Of a stretch of 44,608 nt of DNA, positions 7,540-16,480 are shown piece after piece. This DNA is from Methylococcaceae bacterium (GTDB taxonomy: Bacteria; Pseudomonadota; Gammaproteobacteria; Methylococcales; Methylomonadaceae). The notes under the pieces were generated by a model. That model was given only the letters and a program-made list of their open reading frames with translations. It had not been told where the DNA came from and searched no databases. The position numbers and the translations under genes are program-made. How positions within the stretch are numbered: position 1 is the stretch's first letter; every line of letters starts with the position of its first letter. Where the stretch lies: positions 1 to 44,608 of the forward strand of contig JAKIUK010000031.1 of assembly GCA_021647585.1 (NCBI GenBank), written 5' to 3'.

Positions 7540-9575
7540 GCGGCAATTCCATTATGTCTGAGCAAGGCATCAATTTTAGGTTCACGACCACGAAATGCTA
7601 TAAACAATTGCATGGCATCCTGACTACCGCCTTTTTCCAGTATGTTATGCAAAAAGGATTTTCCTGTGGTTTGATCAAAAATTCCGTTTTCTTCAAATAA
7701 GGAATAGGCATCGCTGGATAACACTTCGGCCCACTTATAACTGTAATAGCCCGCTGCATACCCTCCGGCAAAGATATGCGAGAAACTATGGGCAAAGCGG
7801 TTAAATTCAGGAGGGTGAATAACGGCAACCTGTTCTCTAATTTGATTTAGGGTTTTGTATATTTGTCCACCTTTGACAGGGTCATATTGTTGATGCATTT
7901 TGAAATCAAACAGGCTGAATTCCAGTTGTCTAACCATTAACATGCCTGCCTGAAAGTTTTTAGCATTGAGCATTTTCTGGAATAAATCATCAGGTAGTTT
8001 TTCCCCCGTCTGATAGTGACCTGAGATTAGCGCTAAGGCTTCTTTTTCCCAACACCAGTTTTCCATGAATTGACTGGGTAATTCAACCGCATCCCATTCC
8101 ACGCCATTAATACCGGAGACGCCTAAATGGTTTACCTGGGTTAGCATGTGTTGCAGGCCATGACCAAATTCATGAAACAGGGTTAATACTTCATCATGTG
8201 TTAACAGGGCAGGGTCTTTGCCTGTTGGCGGTGTGAAATTACAGGTTAAATAAGCCACTGGAATCTGGATATTACCTGCTGATTTTTTTCGGCCGACACA
8301 GTCATCCATCCAGGCGCCACCCCGTTTTTTCTCTCGAGCATATAAATCAAGGTAAAACTGCCCCCGGATTTGATCATCTTTATCTTTAATCTGGAACAAG
8401 CGCACATCAGGGTGCCAGCTGTCAAAGTCGGATGTCTCAATTATTTTTAATCCGTACAATTTTTCAACTACGGAAAATAAACCGGGAATGACATGGGTGC
8501 TGGGAAAGTAGGTTTTTACTTGTTCTTGTGATAATTGATAAAAGTGCTGGCGCATTTTCTCTGAGAAATAGCCCATATCCCAGGCTTGTAAGGCACTGAT
8601 ACCATATTGTTCTCTTGCGAATTTTCTGAGTTCAGATAAATCTTTACGCGCATGACGCCAGGATTTGTCGGCTAAATCTTCCAAAAATCCAGTGACATCT
8701 TCAGGTTTGTTAGCCATTTTAGTGGCGAGTGATAACTCAGCGTAATTATCAAAGCCCAGTAATTGTGCTTTTTCATGTCTTAAGGCCAGGGTATCTTCCA
8801 TAATTTGACTATTATCCCATTGACCTGCATTCGGTCCTTGTTCTGAAGCACGGGTAGCAAAAGCGGTGTAATGCTCCTTGCGTAATTCACGGTTATCAGC
8901 ATAAGTCATTACCGCCATATACGAGGGGAATTGCAAGGTAATCACCCAGCCATCCTTATTCTGACTTTTAGCTGTTTGCTTGGCCAGTGTTAATGCTGTT
9001 TCTGGTAAGCCGGCTAATAATTCCGGGTCTGTGATGTGTTTGTTCCAGGCATTGGTAGCATCCAATAAATTTTCTTCATATTTGCTGGATAAGCGGGATA
9101 ATTCCTGACTGATTTGTTTATAACGCTGCTGCTTGTCTGTATCTAAATCAATACCGGATAAACGAAAATCTCTTAATGCATTGGTAATGATTTTTTGTTG
9201 TGCAGTATCTAGCGATGAATAATTATCGCTTTCTGCTATTTGTTGATAGGCATTAAAAAGGGCTTTGTTTTGTCCCATTTCAGTTGAGTATGCACTGAGT
9301 TTAGGAAGACAGGCATTGTATGCATCGCGCAGTTCATCAGTATTGACGACCGAATTTAAATGGCTGACAGGAGACCAGGCTTTGTTGAGTTTATCTTCAA
9401 TATTTTCAATGGGCTCAATCAGGTTTTCCCAGGTGTATTCCGTAGTTGCCTGTAAGTGCTGTGCTACGATGCTTCGTGCATCGGCTAATAAAGAATTAAT
9501 GGCTGGTTCAACATGCTCTGGTTTGATTTTGGAAAACTGTGGCAGTATTGAGTCTTCTAGTAAGGGGTTGTTCAT
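7536..9575 (-). CDS. prlC: Oligopeptidase A (M3 family zinc metallopeptidase)
   Basis: 679 residues, matching the usual 680-residue OpdA/PrlC. It is a cytoplasmic thimet-type peptidase that degrades short peptides, including cleaved signal peptides. The zinc site is visible as HEFGH (His468, Glu469, His472), with the third-ligand region in GINGVEWDAVELPSQFMENW. The long helical N-terminal half with no signal peptide fits the family. It follows the three HDOD genes on the same strand, 63 bp below the last of them, and overlaps ubiD by four bases. The upstream ribosome site is weak. Confidence 0.96.
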   Translation of the reverse strand: MNNPLLEDSILPQFSKIKPEHVEPAINSLLADARSIVAQHLQATTEYTWENLIEPIENIEDKLNKAWSPVSHLNSVVNTDELRDAYNACLPKLSAYSTEMGQNKALFNAYQQIAESDNYSSLDTAQQKIITNALRDFRLSGIDLDTDKQQRYKQISQELSRLSSKYEENLLDATNAWNKHITDPELLAGLPETALTLAKQTAKSQNKDGWVITLQFPSYMAVMTYADNRELRKEHYTAFATRASEQGPNAGQWDNSQIMEDTLALRHEKAQLLGFDNYAELSLATKMANKPEDVTGFLEDLADKSWRHARKDLSELRKFAREQYGISALQAWDMGYFSEKMRQHFYQLSQEQVKTYFPSTHVIPGLFSVVEKLYGLKIIETSDFDSWHPDVRLFQIKDKDDQIRGQFYLDLYAREKKRGGAWMDDCVGRKKSAGNIQIPVAYLTCNFTPPTGKDPALLTHDEVLTLFHEFGHGLQHMLTQVNHLGVSGINGVEWDAVELPSQFMENWCWEKEALALISGHYQTGEKLPDDLFQKMLNAKNFQAGMLMVRQLEFSLFDFKMHQQYDPVKGGQIYKTLNQIREQVAVIHPPEFNRFAHSFSHIFAGGYAAGYYSYKWAEVLSSDAYSLFEENGIFDQTTGKSFLHNILEKGGSQDAMQLFIAFRGREPKIDALLRHNGIAA

Positions 9576-9638
9576 GTTTGTTACAAATGGGTTAGTTAAA
9601 CAGGATAGATTGTTGTGAGCTTGATAGAATTTATTTTA

Positions 9639-10988
9639 TCAAGCGAATAGGGCCATCGCCTTATTAATACGTTTCTGAGCTTTATGCAAAACCTGAAGAG
9701 AGAAGTCAGGATCTAATTTACCATCATTTAGCTTCGAGTAGGCTGGAATTGAATTGATATAGGGTAAATCGCTGGTGTTTTTTGTGCTGATGAAACTATG
9801 TAGTTTAGCTAGAATGATGATATCGGTCAGAGTCAAGGTGTCACCACTATCATAAAACCAGTCTTCAGCATGATGTGGAATCGCAGTGATTTCTTCAGAT
9901 AATCCCAACGTGTGTAAAACAAGTGAACCTATGGGGGCTTTGAAGTAAGGAATTGCTAATTCCAGTTCTGTAAATTGAGGGTGATCATGTGGGTTTTGTT
10001 CAGCAAAATGTATTAGGGGAATGGTACCTATATCGCAAACAAGCCCAGCTAATAATGCATCTTCAGGGTTTATAGTTTGTGTTTCTGAGGCAAGAACAAA
10101 GCTTAGACATGATAAATGCAGACTTTTTTGCCATAGATTTTGCATACCTTTCATTAGCTGTTTGTCTTTAGATTTAAACAATTGTTTTAAGCCTATGCTC
10201 ATCACTAAGTTTCGTGTTGCCTCCAGGCCTAATCGCGTGACTGCTTCGTGACAGTTCGTTATAGGATTGGCCGGAGCATAGACAGGGCTATTGGCTATCT
10301 GTATCAGTTTAGTCACTATCGGCGGGTCTATTGCTATGATCTCGACCGCTTCACTAACGCCAATATCATTTGCTATAGCTTCTTTAAGTTTGAATGCTAC
10401 ATGAGGTAAAGAAGGCAGGCTGAGTTTGTTTTCTCTATAAGCCTGGATAAAACTGTTAAAAAAACCTTGGTTATTAATTTCATCGGGTAAATTAATGTCT
10501 ATTAGTTCTATACAAGATACTTCATCATTGCTTTTTTGTGCCCAAAGCTGGTTAAGTTCACCTGAGATAACCAGAAGGGTAACTTTGGTTTTAGCTGTAG
10601 CTGTTGCGCCACAATTTTTTCCGCTATCTAGGGGTAGGTGAGCACGGGTCTCATCAGCAGAAAGTTGATAATGGCTATCACTGTCAGGGTGTATATCTAC
10701 AGTCCCTTTTAACAGATAATATATTTGCTCAGATTTTTGGCCTTTTATGAAAAGGATTGATTCTTTGGTAAATACTTGAGTGGTGTAGGCTAAGGAATTG
10801 ATACATAGTTCATCCAAGTCTCTTAATGGGGCAAACTTTTTTAGTGTAGCAATGGCTAGTTGCTTGGAACTAATGCTAACTGGTTTTGTACACAATACGG
10901 TGGGTTCAGGAGATATGGGTTGAATAAGCTCTTTACCTTGAGAACTGGGAACTGTTTTTTTTTTGATGTCCTTATTAAACCAGCTCAT
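9639..10988 (-). CDS. Cyclic-nucleotide-binding-like plus HDOD domain protein (paralogue 1)
   Basis: 449 residues, the last of three tandem paralogues. A cNMP-binding-like beta roll (about 50-140: ESILFIKGQKSEQIYYLLKGTVDIHPD) is followed by an HDOD domain (about 180-400: SLPSLPHVAFKLKEAIAND, then DPPIVTKLIQIANSPVY, then EAVTRLGLEATRNLVMSIGL). Where a true HD phosphohydrolase has His-Asp, this has Cys318-Asp319 (CDIGT), so no hydrolase activity is expected, as is usual for HDOD proteins, which act as signalling scaffolds. The canonical PRAARAS-type ligand cassette of cNMP domains is not evident, so the ligand is uncertain. The upstream paralogue ends 3 bp away, so cotranscription is nearly certain. 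Confidence 0.85.
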   Translation of the reverse strand: MSWFNKDIKKKTVPSSQGKELIQPISPEPTVLCTKPVSISSKQLAIATLKKFAPLRDLDELCINSLAYTTQVFTKESILFIKGQKSEQIYYLLKGTVDIHPDSDSHYQLSADETRAHLPLDSGKNCGATATAKTKVTLLVISGELNQLWAQKSNDEVSCIELIDINLPDEINNQGFFNSFIQAYRENKLSLPSLPHVAFKLKEAIANDIGVSEAVEIIAIDPPIVTKLIQIANSPVYAPANPITNCHEAVTRLGLEATRNLVMSIGLKQLFKSKDKQLMKGMQNLWQKSLHLSCLSFVLASETQTINPEDALLAGLVCDIGTIPLIHFAEQNPHDHPQFTELELAIPYFKAPIGSLVLHTLGLSEEITAIPHHAEDWFYDSGDTLTLTDIIILAKLHSFISTKNTSDLPYINSIPAYSKLNDGKLDPDFSLQVLHKAQKRINKAMALFA

Positions 10989-10991
10989 TTT

Positions 10992-12284
10992 TTAAGTTCC
11001 AAATAGGCTTATTGCATCTGAAATTTGCTGTTTTGCATTATGTAATACGAGTAATGACATGTCAGGTGTTAATGTATTGTCACCTAGTTTTTTAAATGCT
11101 GGCAAGGTGTGTAAAGGAGGTAAATTTTGCATCTGTTTGCTACCAAGATAACTATGAAATTTTGCTAATAACACGATGTCACTGAGATCAAGTTTTTCAC
11201 CATTACTATGGTACCAGTTTTCTGATTGTATGGGGACTTGTGCAAGTAAATTGGGAAATCCCCATTTCTTCAGAATGATGTTTCCTAATAAGCCTTGAAG
11301 AGTATTAATCGTGAGACTTAAGTCAGTACTTGAATATTCTTCACTGTTCAGACTGTCAGCAAAAATAATGATGGGTAAACTACCAATGTTATGAGTTAAC
11401 CCTGCAAGTAACGCTTCATCAGGGTTGGCATTTTTGCATAGTGAAGCTAACGTGTGGCAGATACTGGATACCCGAATACTTTGTTTCCATATTTGATGGA
11501 TTCTATTGTTAAGATCTTTGTTTTTGCTTTTGAACAGATTCTGCATGCTGATGCTGGTAATCAGGTTCCGGGTGGTTATGAGTCCCAGTCTTGATACCGC
11601 ATCATGACAAGTTGTGATTGGGTTGACTGTTCTATAAAGGGGGCTGTTGACAATCCGAATTAGTTTTGAAGAAATGACAGGATCAAGATTGACGATTTTA
11701 ACAGCTTCTAGAATTCCAATATCTTTTTGAACTGCGGTTCTTAGTTTAAGAGCTACATCAGGTAGAATGGGAATAACCAGCTCATCTTGTTTATAGCAGG
11801 TACAAAATCTTTTAAAGAATAAATTATCCCGTAGATTTTCCGGGATGTCTTCATCATTCAGCAAAGCATTACGTGAATTGGTGTGCTCGTGTTGGAGGAC
11901 ATTGTGTGGAAAATGAATAATTTTGACATCTGATTTAGCAATTGCTGTGTATTGGTGCTTTGAGTCACTAGATAAAGGGTAGTAGGCTTTAAATGAGGAT
12001 GAATCAATCTCATAACCAGAACCATTATTTGTTTCTATATAACATTGCCCTTTAACTATATAACAAAGAGTATTTGATGTTTCACCACTTTTAAAAATAA
12101 TATCCCCTGGCTTGTACTCTGATAGTGTGACTTTTAATTGTTGTAATTCATTATCTGCCAGGTGACTAATGGGAATCAGGCGCTTTAAAAAGGATAACGG
12201 TAGTTTTGTGGTTTTTACTGTATGGCTAGATGCGATAGACTGAATACGTTGATCTTCTGATTTTTTTTCTTTTTTCCAAAACAT
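10992..12284 (-). CDS. Cyclic-nucleotide-binding-like plus HDOD domain protein (paralogue 2)
   Basis: 430 residues, same two-part layout: a Lys-rich N-terminus, a cNMP-binding-like roll (ELQQLKVTLSEYKPGDIIFKSGETSNTLCYIVKGQCYIE) and an HDOD domain (VIPILPDVALKLRTAVQKDIG, DPVISSKLIRIVNSPLY, DAVSRLGLITTRNLITSISM). Here the HD position reads His298-Asn299 (THNIGS), a different decay from the Cys-Asp of its neighbours, again arguing for a non-catalytic role. It starts 6 bp after the stop of paralogue 3 and ends 3 bp before paralogue 1. All three appear to come from tandem duplication followed by divergence; the partner or signal is unknown. Confidence 0.85.
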   Translation of the reverse strand: MFWKKEKKSEDQRIQSIASSHTVKTTKLPLSFLKRLIPISHLADNELQQLKVTLSEYKPGDIIFKSGETSNTLCYIVKGQCYIETNNGSGYEIDSSSFKAYYPLSSDSKHQYTAIAKSDVKIIHFPHNVLQHEHTNSRNALLNDEDIPENLRDNLFFKRFCTCYKQDELVIPILPDVALKLRTAVQKDIGILEAVKIVNLDPVISSKLIRIVNSPLYRTVNPITTCHDAVSRLGLITTRNLITSISMQNLFKSKNKDLNNRIHQIWKQSIRVSSICHTLASLCKNANPDEALLAGLTHNIGSLPIIIFADSLNSEEYSSTDLSLTINTLQGLLGNIILKKWGFPNLLAQVPIQSENWYHSNGEKLDLSDIVLLAKFHSYLGSKQMQNLPPLHTLPAFKKLGDNTLTPDMSLLVLHNAKQQISDAISLFGT

Positions 12285-12290
12285 AGTGAG

Positions 12291-13565
12291 TTAGGATGTG
12301 AATGTTTTTAAAGCATCATTAATTTTGTCTTTAGCATTATGTAGAATACTTAAAGAGTTTTCCGGGGAAAGAGTAATATTTTTTAATTTACTGGCTGCCG
12401 GAATTGAGGTCATAGCAGGTAAGTGAGTCATTTTTTTGCCAATTTTGCTATGCAGTCTGGATAAAACAACGATATCTGTATATGAAAGTGGTCCTTCACT
12501 TTGCTGATACCAGTCTTCGGATGTTAAAGCTACGTTAATGAATTCTTCAGTAAATCCCCAGGATTTTAAGATTGAAGCGCCAACTACACCTTTTACCACA
12601 GGAATAGCTTGTTGTATTTCTTCTTCATTATAGTAGTCAGAAGGTAAATTAGAGACAAAGTTAAGAAATGGTACGGCACCTATATCACAAATCAAACCGG
12701 CCAGTAATGCTTCTTCAGGCATTTTTTGTTTACTGACCGAAGCGAGCACATAACTTAAGCTGGATAGATAAAGACTATTTTTCCATAGATGATCCAGCTG
12801 TTTTTTTATCCGAGGTGAGTCGCTTTTAAAAATATTCTTTATACTTAAACTAATGATGAGACTACGTGTTGCATTTAAACCTATTCTTTTGACTGCTTCA
12901 AAGCAGCTTTTAGCAGGCATTACGGAAACATATAATGGACAGTTGGCAACTTCAATAAGTTTTGCCGAAATAACCGGGTCGAGCTGAATTATGGTTACAG
13001 CTTCATCGATGCCTATTTCTTTTTGCATTGCTTTACGTAGTTTAATAGCAATGCCGGGTAGTGATGGGACTTCTAAGTCGTCATCAAGAAAATGCTGGGA
13101 AAAAGTTTGTAACAGTCTATTATTACTCAATTCTTTCGGTATAATTAATTCAGCGTTTTTCTGGTTTTCTGAATTAATGGACATGATTTTTTGGGAAACA
13201 CGTAAAAAGCTAATGTCTGATATTGCAGTAGCGGTAGTGTTATGTTTTACCCCACTGGATAGTGGAAATTTGGCTTTTGCTGCCGATGCTTCAACTTCAT
13301 AGGTTTTTCCATTCCCATCGGCTAATAATACGGTTCCTCTTAAAAGGTAGATGGCAGAGTTATCTGCTTCATTAATACTAAAAAGAGTCTTGCCTTTTAA
13401 TAAAACTTCAGATTTGTGTTCCAGTGCGAATGATCGTAATTTGTCTTCACTTAAATTCCTGATGGGAATTAATTGCTTTAATGTTTCTAAAGTTATTTCT
13501 TCACTGATAAGACTACTGGAAGAACTCGTTTTTTTTCCTTTAAAAAAAGAACTTAATGAAGCCAT
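12291..13565 (-). CDS. Cyclic-nucleotide-binding-like plus HDOD domain protein (paralogue 3, first of operon)
   Basis: 424 residues, first gene of the minus-strand run. A Ser-rich N-terminus is followed by a cNMP-binding-like roll (KSEVLLKGKTLFSINEADNSAIYLLRGTVLLADG) and an HDOD domain (EVPSLPGIAIKLRKAMQKEIG, DPVISAKLIEVANCPLY, EAVKRIGLNATRSLIISLSI). The HD position is Cys293-Asp294 (CDIGA). An AGGA ribosome site lies 7 bases before the ATG. A 167-bp inverted-repeat element sits about 66 bp upstream, in or near the promoter region. HDOD proteins in other bacteria act in motility, c-di-GMP or stress signalling; which of these applies here cannot be read. Confidence 0.85.
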   Translation of the reverse strand: MASLSSFFKGKKTSSSSSLISEEITLETLKQLIPIRNLSEDKLRSFALEHKSEVLLKGKTLFSINEADNSAIYLLRGTVLLADGNGKTYEVEASAAKAKFPLSSGVKHNTTATAISDISFLRVSQKIMSINSENQKNAELIIPKELSNNRLLQTFSQHFLDDDLEVPSLPGIAIKLRKAMQKEIGIDEAVTIIQLDPVISAKLIEVANCPLYVSVMPAKSCFEAVKRIGLNATRSLIISLSIKNIFKSDSPRIKKQLDHLWKNSLYLSSLSYVLASVSKQKMPEEALLAGLICDIGAVPFLNFVSNLPSDYYNEEEIQQAIPVVKGVVGASILKSWGFTEEFINVALTSEDWYQQSEGPLSYTDIVVLSRLHSKIGKKMTHLPAMTSIPAASKLKNITLSPENSLSILHNAKDKINDALKTFTS

Positions 13566-13631
13566 TGATATGTCCTGGAAGTATAAAGCTATGCAAAGAA
13601 ACTGTTAAATCGATGGATAAGGGAGGTTGGA

Positions 13632-13798
13632 CTAGGAGGCTGTCCGAGAATAGAAAACCTGCTACAGAAAAATCCCTTTTGGCCATTTTTCCGTTCATTT
13701 TTGTTAATATAGCGCAACTATTCGTCTCAAATGAACGAAAAAACTGACTCAAAAGAGCTTTTCCTCGCGATGGTTTCTATTCTCGGACAGCCTCCTAG
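13632..13798. mobile_element. 167-bp MITE-like element with 25-bp perfect terminal inverted repeats
   Basis: The left end begins CTAGGAGGCTGTCCGAGAAT and the right end is its exact complement over 25 bases (outermost CTAG included). TA or CTAG at each edge could be a target duplication but cannot be told from the repeat itself. The interior, which includes CCATTTTTCCGTTCATTTTTG, has no credible ORF. Long perfect ends on a short non-coding centre suggest a recently active non-autonomous element whose transposase lies elsewhere. It sits in the upstream region of the HDOD operon. A further 225 bp to the next gene (13799-14023) holds nothing recognisable. Confidence 0.8.
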
Positions 13799-14023
13799 AT
13801 ACTCTTGTGTACCCAACAAATCAATTTCTTCCTTTTTCATGATAATGAGTATAGCAGACAGGAAAAGATCAGTTATAGAAAAATAAATAGCTCAAGGTTC
13901 CAATATATTCTCTGTAAATTACAGGGGACTACTGGATTTAAACTTCAGCGTCCTAATGTATTTATGGTTTTGTAAAACATATTAGAAAGCTTTTATTAAA
14001 AATACTATTTCCTTTCTACAAAG

Positions 14024-14689
14024 TTATGAGAAAATTTTGTACACAAGTGAAGAAATTGTATCTAATAAATCAGTTTCCAGACTCATTGATTGCTGCTGGT
14101 ATACAGGAAGGTCATAAGAAGATAAACGATCAGATTTTTTATTTCTGCTGTTTTCTTTTTCTTTTTCTTTTTCTTTTGTATCCAATAATTCGCCCCCTGC
14201 TTTTTTCCATTCCATCAAATGAATAATTTCACCACTGTCAAGCCAGACGCCATGACCATGACATTGGTCAATAATGACACCACTACGATGGCCAAAATTT
14301 ACCCTTTTCATGAATTTTTGGCAAACAGGGCATTTGATATACCTGATTTTTTTATTTTTTTGATAGCGATCCTTATTGATGTTTGTTATTTGTTCTAAGT
14401 TAATATTAAAAACATTAGAGACGGAACTATTAAGTAATGTATCAATTTCACCAGGATCAAAAAACAATCCAAAACAGGTTTTACAGTGTTCTATATAGAA
14501 GTGACCCTCTAAATCCAGTTTGACTGTTTGTAAGGCTGAATCGCAATGTGGACAAATACGATCAGACTGTTTATTGGCGATGGAGTACTGATGTTTACCC
14601 CGTAAATCAACATCGTTACGGATATTACAATAGTTACAGCGATTGGTATTTGCCTGTAAGGGGGCTGAACAGCTACTGCATCTGGCCAT
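14024..14689 (-). CDS. Zinc-ribbon (zf-TFIIB-type) protein paired with an SPFH protein
   Basis: 221 residues. Several CxxC knuckles can be read: C4/C7 with C18/C21, CPHC (about 46-49) with CKTC (about 69-72), and KCPVC with QCHGHGVWLDSGE. The segment CFGLFFDPGEID and its repeat CHGHGVWLDSGEI are the signature of two zf-TFIIB-like units. A charged Lys/Glu stretch (KEKEKEKE) encoded by a hexanucleotide repeat lies near residues 170-180, and the C-terminus is hydrophobic. It begins one base after the SPFH gene on the same strand, so the two are cotranscribed. It probably binds zinc and partners the SPFH protein; the biochemical role is not known. Confidence 0.8.
   Translation of the reverse strand: MARCSSCSAPLQANTNRCNYCNIRNDVDLRGKHQYSIANKQSDRICPHCDSALQTVKLDLEGHFYIEHCKTCFGLFFDPGEIDTLLNSSVSNVFNINLEQITNINKDRYQKNKKIRYIKCPVCQKFMKRVNFGHRSGVIIDQCHGHGVWLDSGEIIHLMEWKKAGGELLDTKEKEKEKENSRNKKSDRLSSYDLPVYQQQSMSLETDLLDTISSLVYKIFS
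14151..14177. repeat. Hexanucleotide tandem repeat (TTTTTC type) inside the zinc-ribbon gene
   Basis: About four and a half copies of a C-plus-five-T unit encode alternating Lys-Glu on the minus strand. The unit is six bases, so copy-number slippage would change length without shifting frame. Confidence 0.7.
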
Positions 14690-14690
14690 T

Positions 14691-15704
14691 TTACATCCGA
14701 TCCAGAATTTCTTGTTTTTTTGCAGTGTATTCTTGTTCGGAGATTAACTCTGCTGCAAACATTGTTTTCAATTGTGTTAGTTTGGCCATAGGATCATCCG
14801 TTTTAGGCTGAACTTGCGTAGGACTCTGTGCTGTCATAGATTGCGCCATGTTTTGCCCGAAACCAATGCCAGCGCCCATTCCCATACCAATTCCAGCGCC
14901 TCCTCCTTCATTTCGAGCTGCTTCACGCATCGCTTCCAGGTGCTGTACTTTGGCATAATCAAGTCCTACTGCTTTAGCTGCTTGTGCTTCTGCGGTCAGG
15001 TCTGCAATTCGGTTGATGCGTTTTAAGGTGTCTTCATCAAAATCAGTGCCTTCAATTCTAAAATCAGTAATATCAAAGCCGAGTTTACGAAAAGCCATGG
15101 ACAATTTAATGGAAATGCCGCGCGCAATTTCTTCCCTGTCGGCATCAATTTCTGCATAACTGAATTTACTTTCGGCCAGATAGTCACTAATAGGATGAAT
15201 AATACGAGCAGACATAACGTCTCTAAAATCATCGATATAAAAATCGGTATGACTGCCAACTACATTAACAAAAAAATCTTTCGGGTCATAAATACGGTAA
15301 CTATAGTTTCCATAGGCTTTAAGTCCAACAGGAAACTTATATTTTGGGTCATCGTACTTAATAACCGAGGTAGTACCCCATTTTTGATCAAGAACTTTGT
15401 TTTTTTTATAGAAGTAAATGCCTACTTTATGCTCACTTTCAAAAAATTGCATGAATTTTTTGATCGTGGTCCAGAAGGGGATGTTGGCAGTTTTAAGATC
15501 TATCAGGCACTCTTCTTCAATGATGGATTGAACTTTACCTTCATAAACGAAGATACAACCTTGACCAGGACCCACTATGAGTTTTGAGGCATTTTTGATT
15601 TCATCTCCATTTCCTGTCCATTGAGACAGTAGCACGTCAGGGGGAGGGTTTTTCCATTCGATAACCGAACGGAGTTGTCGTTTAATACCGTCAAGTAGAG
15701 CCAT
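14691..15704 (-). CDS. SPFH-domain protein with C-terminal SHOCT motif (YdjI/virion-core-like family)
   Basis: 337 residues. The N-terminus MALLDGIKRQLRSVIEWKNP and the continuing body (LLSQWTGNGDEIKNASKLIVGPGQGCIFVYEGK) match the SPFH group often labelled 'virion core protein-like'. A long SPFH/coil region runs to about residue 250 (SIKLSMAFRKLGFDITDFRIEGTDFDE, then the Ala-rich LTAEAQAAKAVGLDYAKVQHLEAM). A Gly/Met-rich linker (GMGMGAGIGFGQ) leads to a terminal SHOCT motif (LTQLKTMFAAELISEQEYTAKKQEIL). There is no obvious membrane segment. SPFH proteins form ring or cage oligomers at membranes; the downstream zinc-ribbon protein, one base away, is a likely partner. It is divergent from the carbonic anhydrase-like gene. 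Confidence 0.82.
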   Translation of the reverse strand: MALLDGIKRQLRSVIEWKNPPPDVLLSQWTGNGDEIKNASKLIVGPGQGCIFVYEGKVQSIIEEECLIDLKTANIPFWTTIKKFMQFFESEHKVGIYFYKKNKVLDQKWGTTSVIKYDDPKYKFPVGLKAYGNYSYRIYDPKDFFVNVVGSHTDFYIDDFRDVMSARIIHPISDYLAESKFSYAEIDADREEIARGISIKLSMAFRKLGFDITDFRIEGTDFDEDTLKRINRIADLTAEAQAAKAVGLDYAKVQHLEAMREAARNEGGGAGIGMGMGAGIGFGQNMAQSMTAQSPTQVQPKTDDPMAKLTQLKTMFAAELISEQEYTAKKQEILDRM

Positions 15705-15764
15705 ATCAACCTCGATTTAAACTGATAATTTGTTATGATTATAGTAAATATTGAGGAAATTGTG

Positions 15765-16298
15765 ATGCAAAGACAATTTAAAAATCATCAGCCCGTCATT
15801 GGCGAAAAGGTCTATATTGATGAAAGTGCGGTAGTTATCGGTGATGTGAGTGTAGGGGATGATGTATCGGTCTGGCCAACAGCAGTGATTAGAGGCGATG
15901 TAGAAAGCATCTGTATTGGTGATGGTAGCAATGTGCAGGATGGCTCAGTTTTACACGTTTCTCATGCGGGGGACTATTCGACAAAAGGTCACCCTTTAAA
16001 TATTGGTAAAGGGGTGACTATAGGACACCGTGCAGTGGTGCACGCCTGTACCGTGGGAAATTATTGTTTGATTGGAATTGGCGCTATCATTTTAGATGAT
16101 GCAGTACTAGAAGATTATGTCATGCTAGGCGCAGGTGCTTTAGTTACTTCAGGGAAAAAACTAGAGGGAGGCTATTTATATGTAGGCGCCCCTGCTAAAC
16201 AAGTAAGGCTGTTAACAAAATCAGAAAAAGAGTTTCTGGAATATTCCTATAAGCACTATATTCATTTGAAAGATGAATATTTGAATGCTAAGGACTAA
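15765..16298 (+). CDS. Gamma-class carbonic anhydrase-like hexapeptide protein (YrdA family)
   Basis: 177 residues from the ATG at 15765, chosen because GAGG lies 8 bases before it; the in-frame ATG at 15735 has no such site. The protein is a left-handed beta helix of hexapeptide repeats (VIGDVSVGDDVSVWPTAVI and onward). It has the probable metal ligands of the family: His67 in VLHVSH, His88 in IGHRAVVH and His93. The C-terminal helix region (FLEYSYKHYIHLKDEYL) is as in YrdA/CaiE relatives. Enteric YrdA homologues show little or no carbonic anhydrase activity, so the reaction is uncertain. It is divergent from the SPFH gene across 60 bp. Confidence 0.88.
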   Translation: MQRQFKNHQPVIGEKVYIDESAVVIGDVSVGDDVSVWPTAVIRGDVESICIGDGSNVQDGSVLHVSHAGDYSTKGHPLNIGKGVTIGHRAVVHACTVGNYCLIGIGAIILDDAVLEDYVMLGAGALVTSGKKLEGGYLYVGAPAKQVRLLTKSEKEFLEYSYKHYIHLKDEYLNAKD

Positions 16299-16480
16299 AG
16301 TTTAAAAGTGTAGCAGCTCAAATTTGATCAGACATTTTTAAATTTAATAATTGAATGTTATTTACATCTGTTAATCACACTATAAAAGCATATTATTTGC
16401 CTCGAGCGAGAGTAAATCGCAGAAAATAAACCTGATGTCGAAAGAGCAATAGAACAGAAGAAATGGAATTTACTTAATTT

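Noticed and set aside
9265..9618. 117-codon plus-strand ORF opposite oligopeptidase A
   Set aside because: Antisense shadow of a strongly conserved family gene.
13540..13752. ORFs on both strands across the 13632-13798 element
   Set aside because: They run through the terminal repeats and the HDOD start and have no coding signs; the interior is too short for a transposase.
15735..15764. Longer start for the carbonic anhydrase-like gene
   Set aside because: No ribosome site; the ATG at 15765 has GAGG at the right spacing and gives the family's length.
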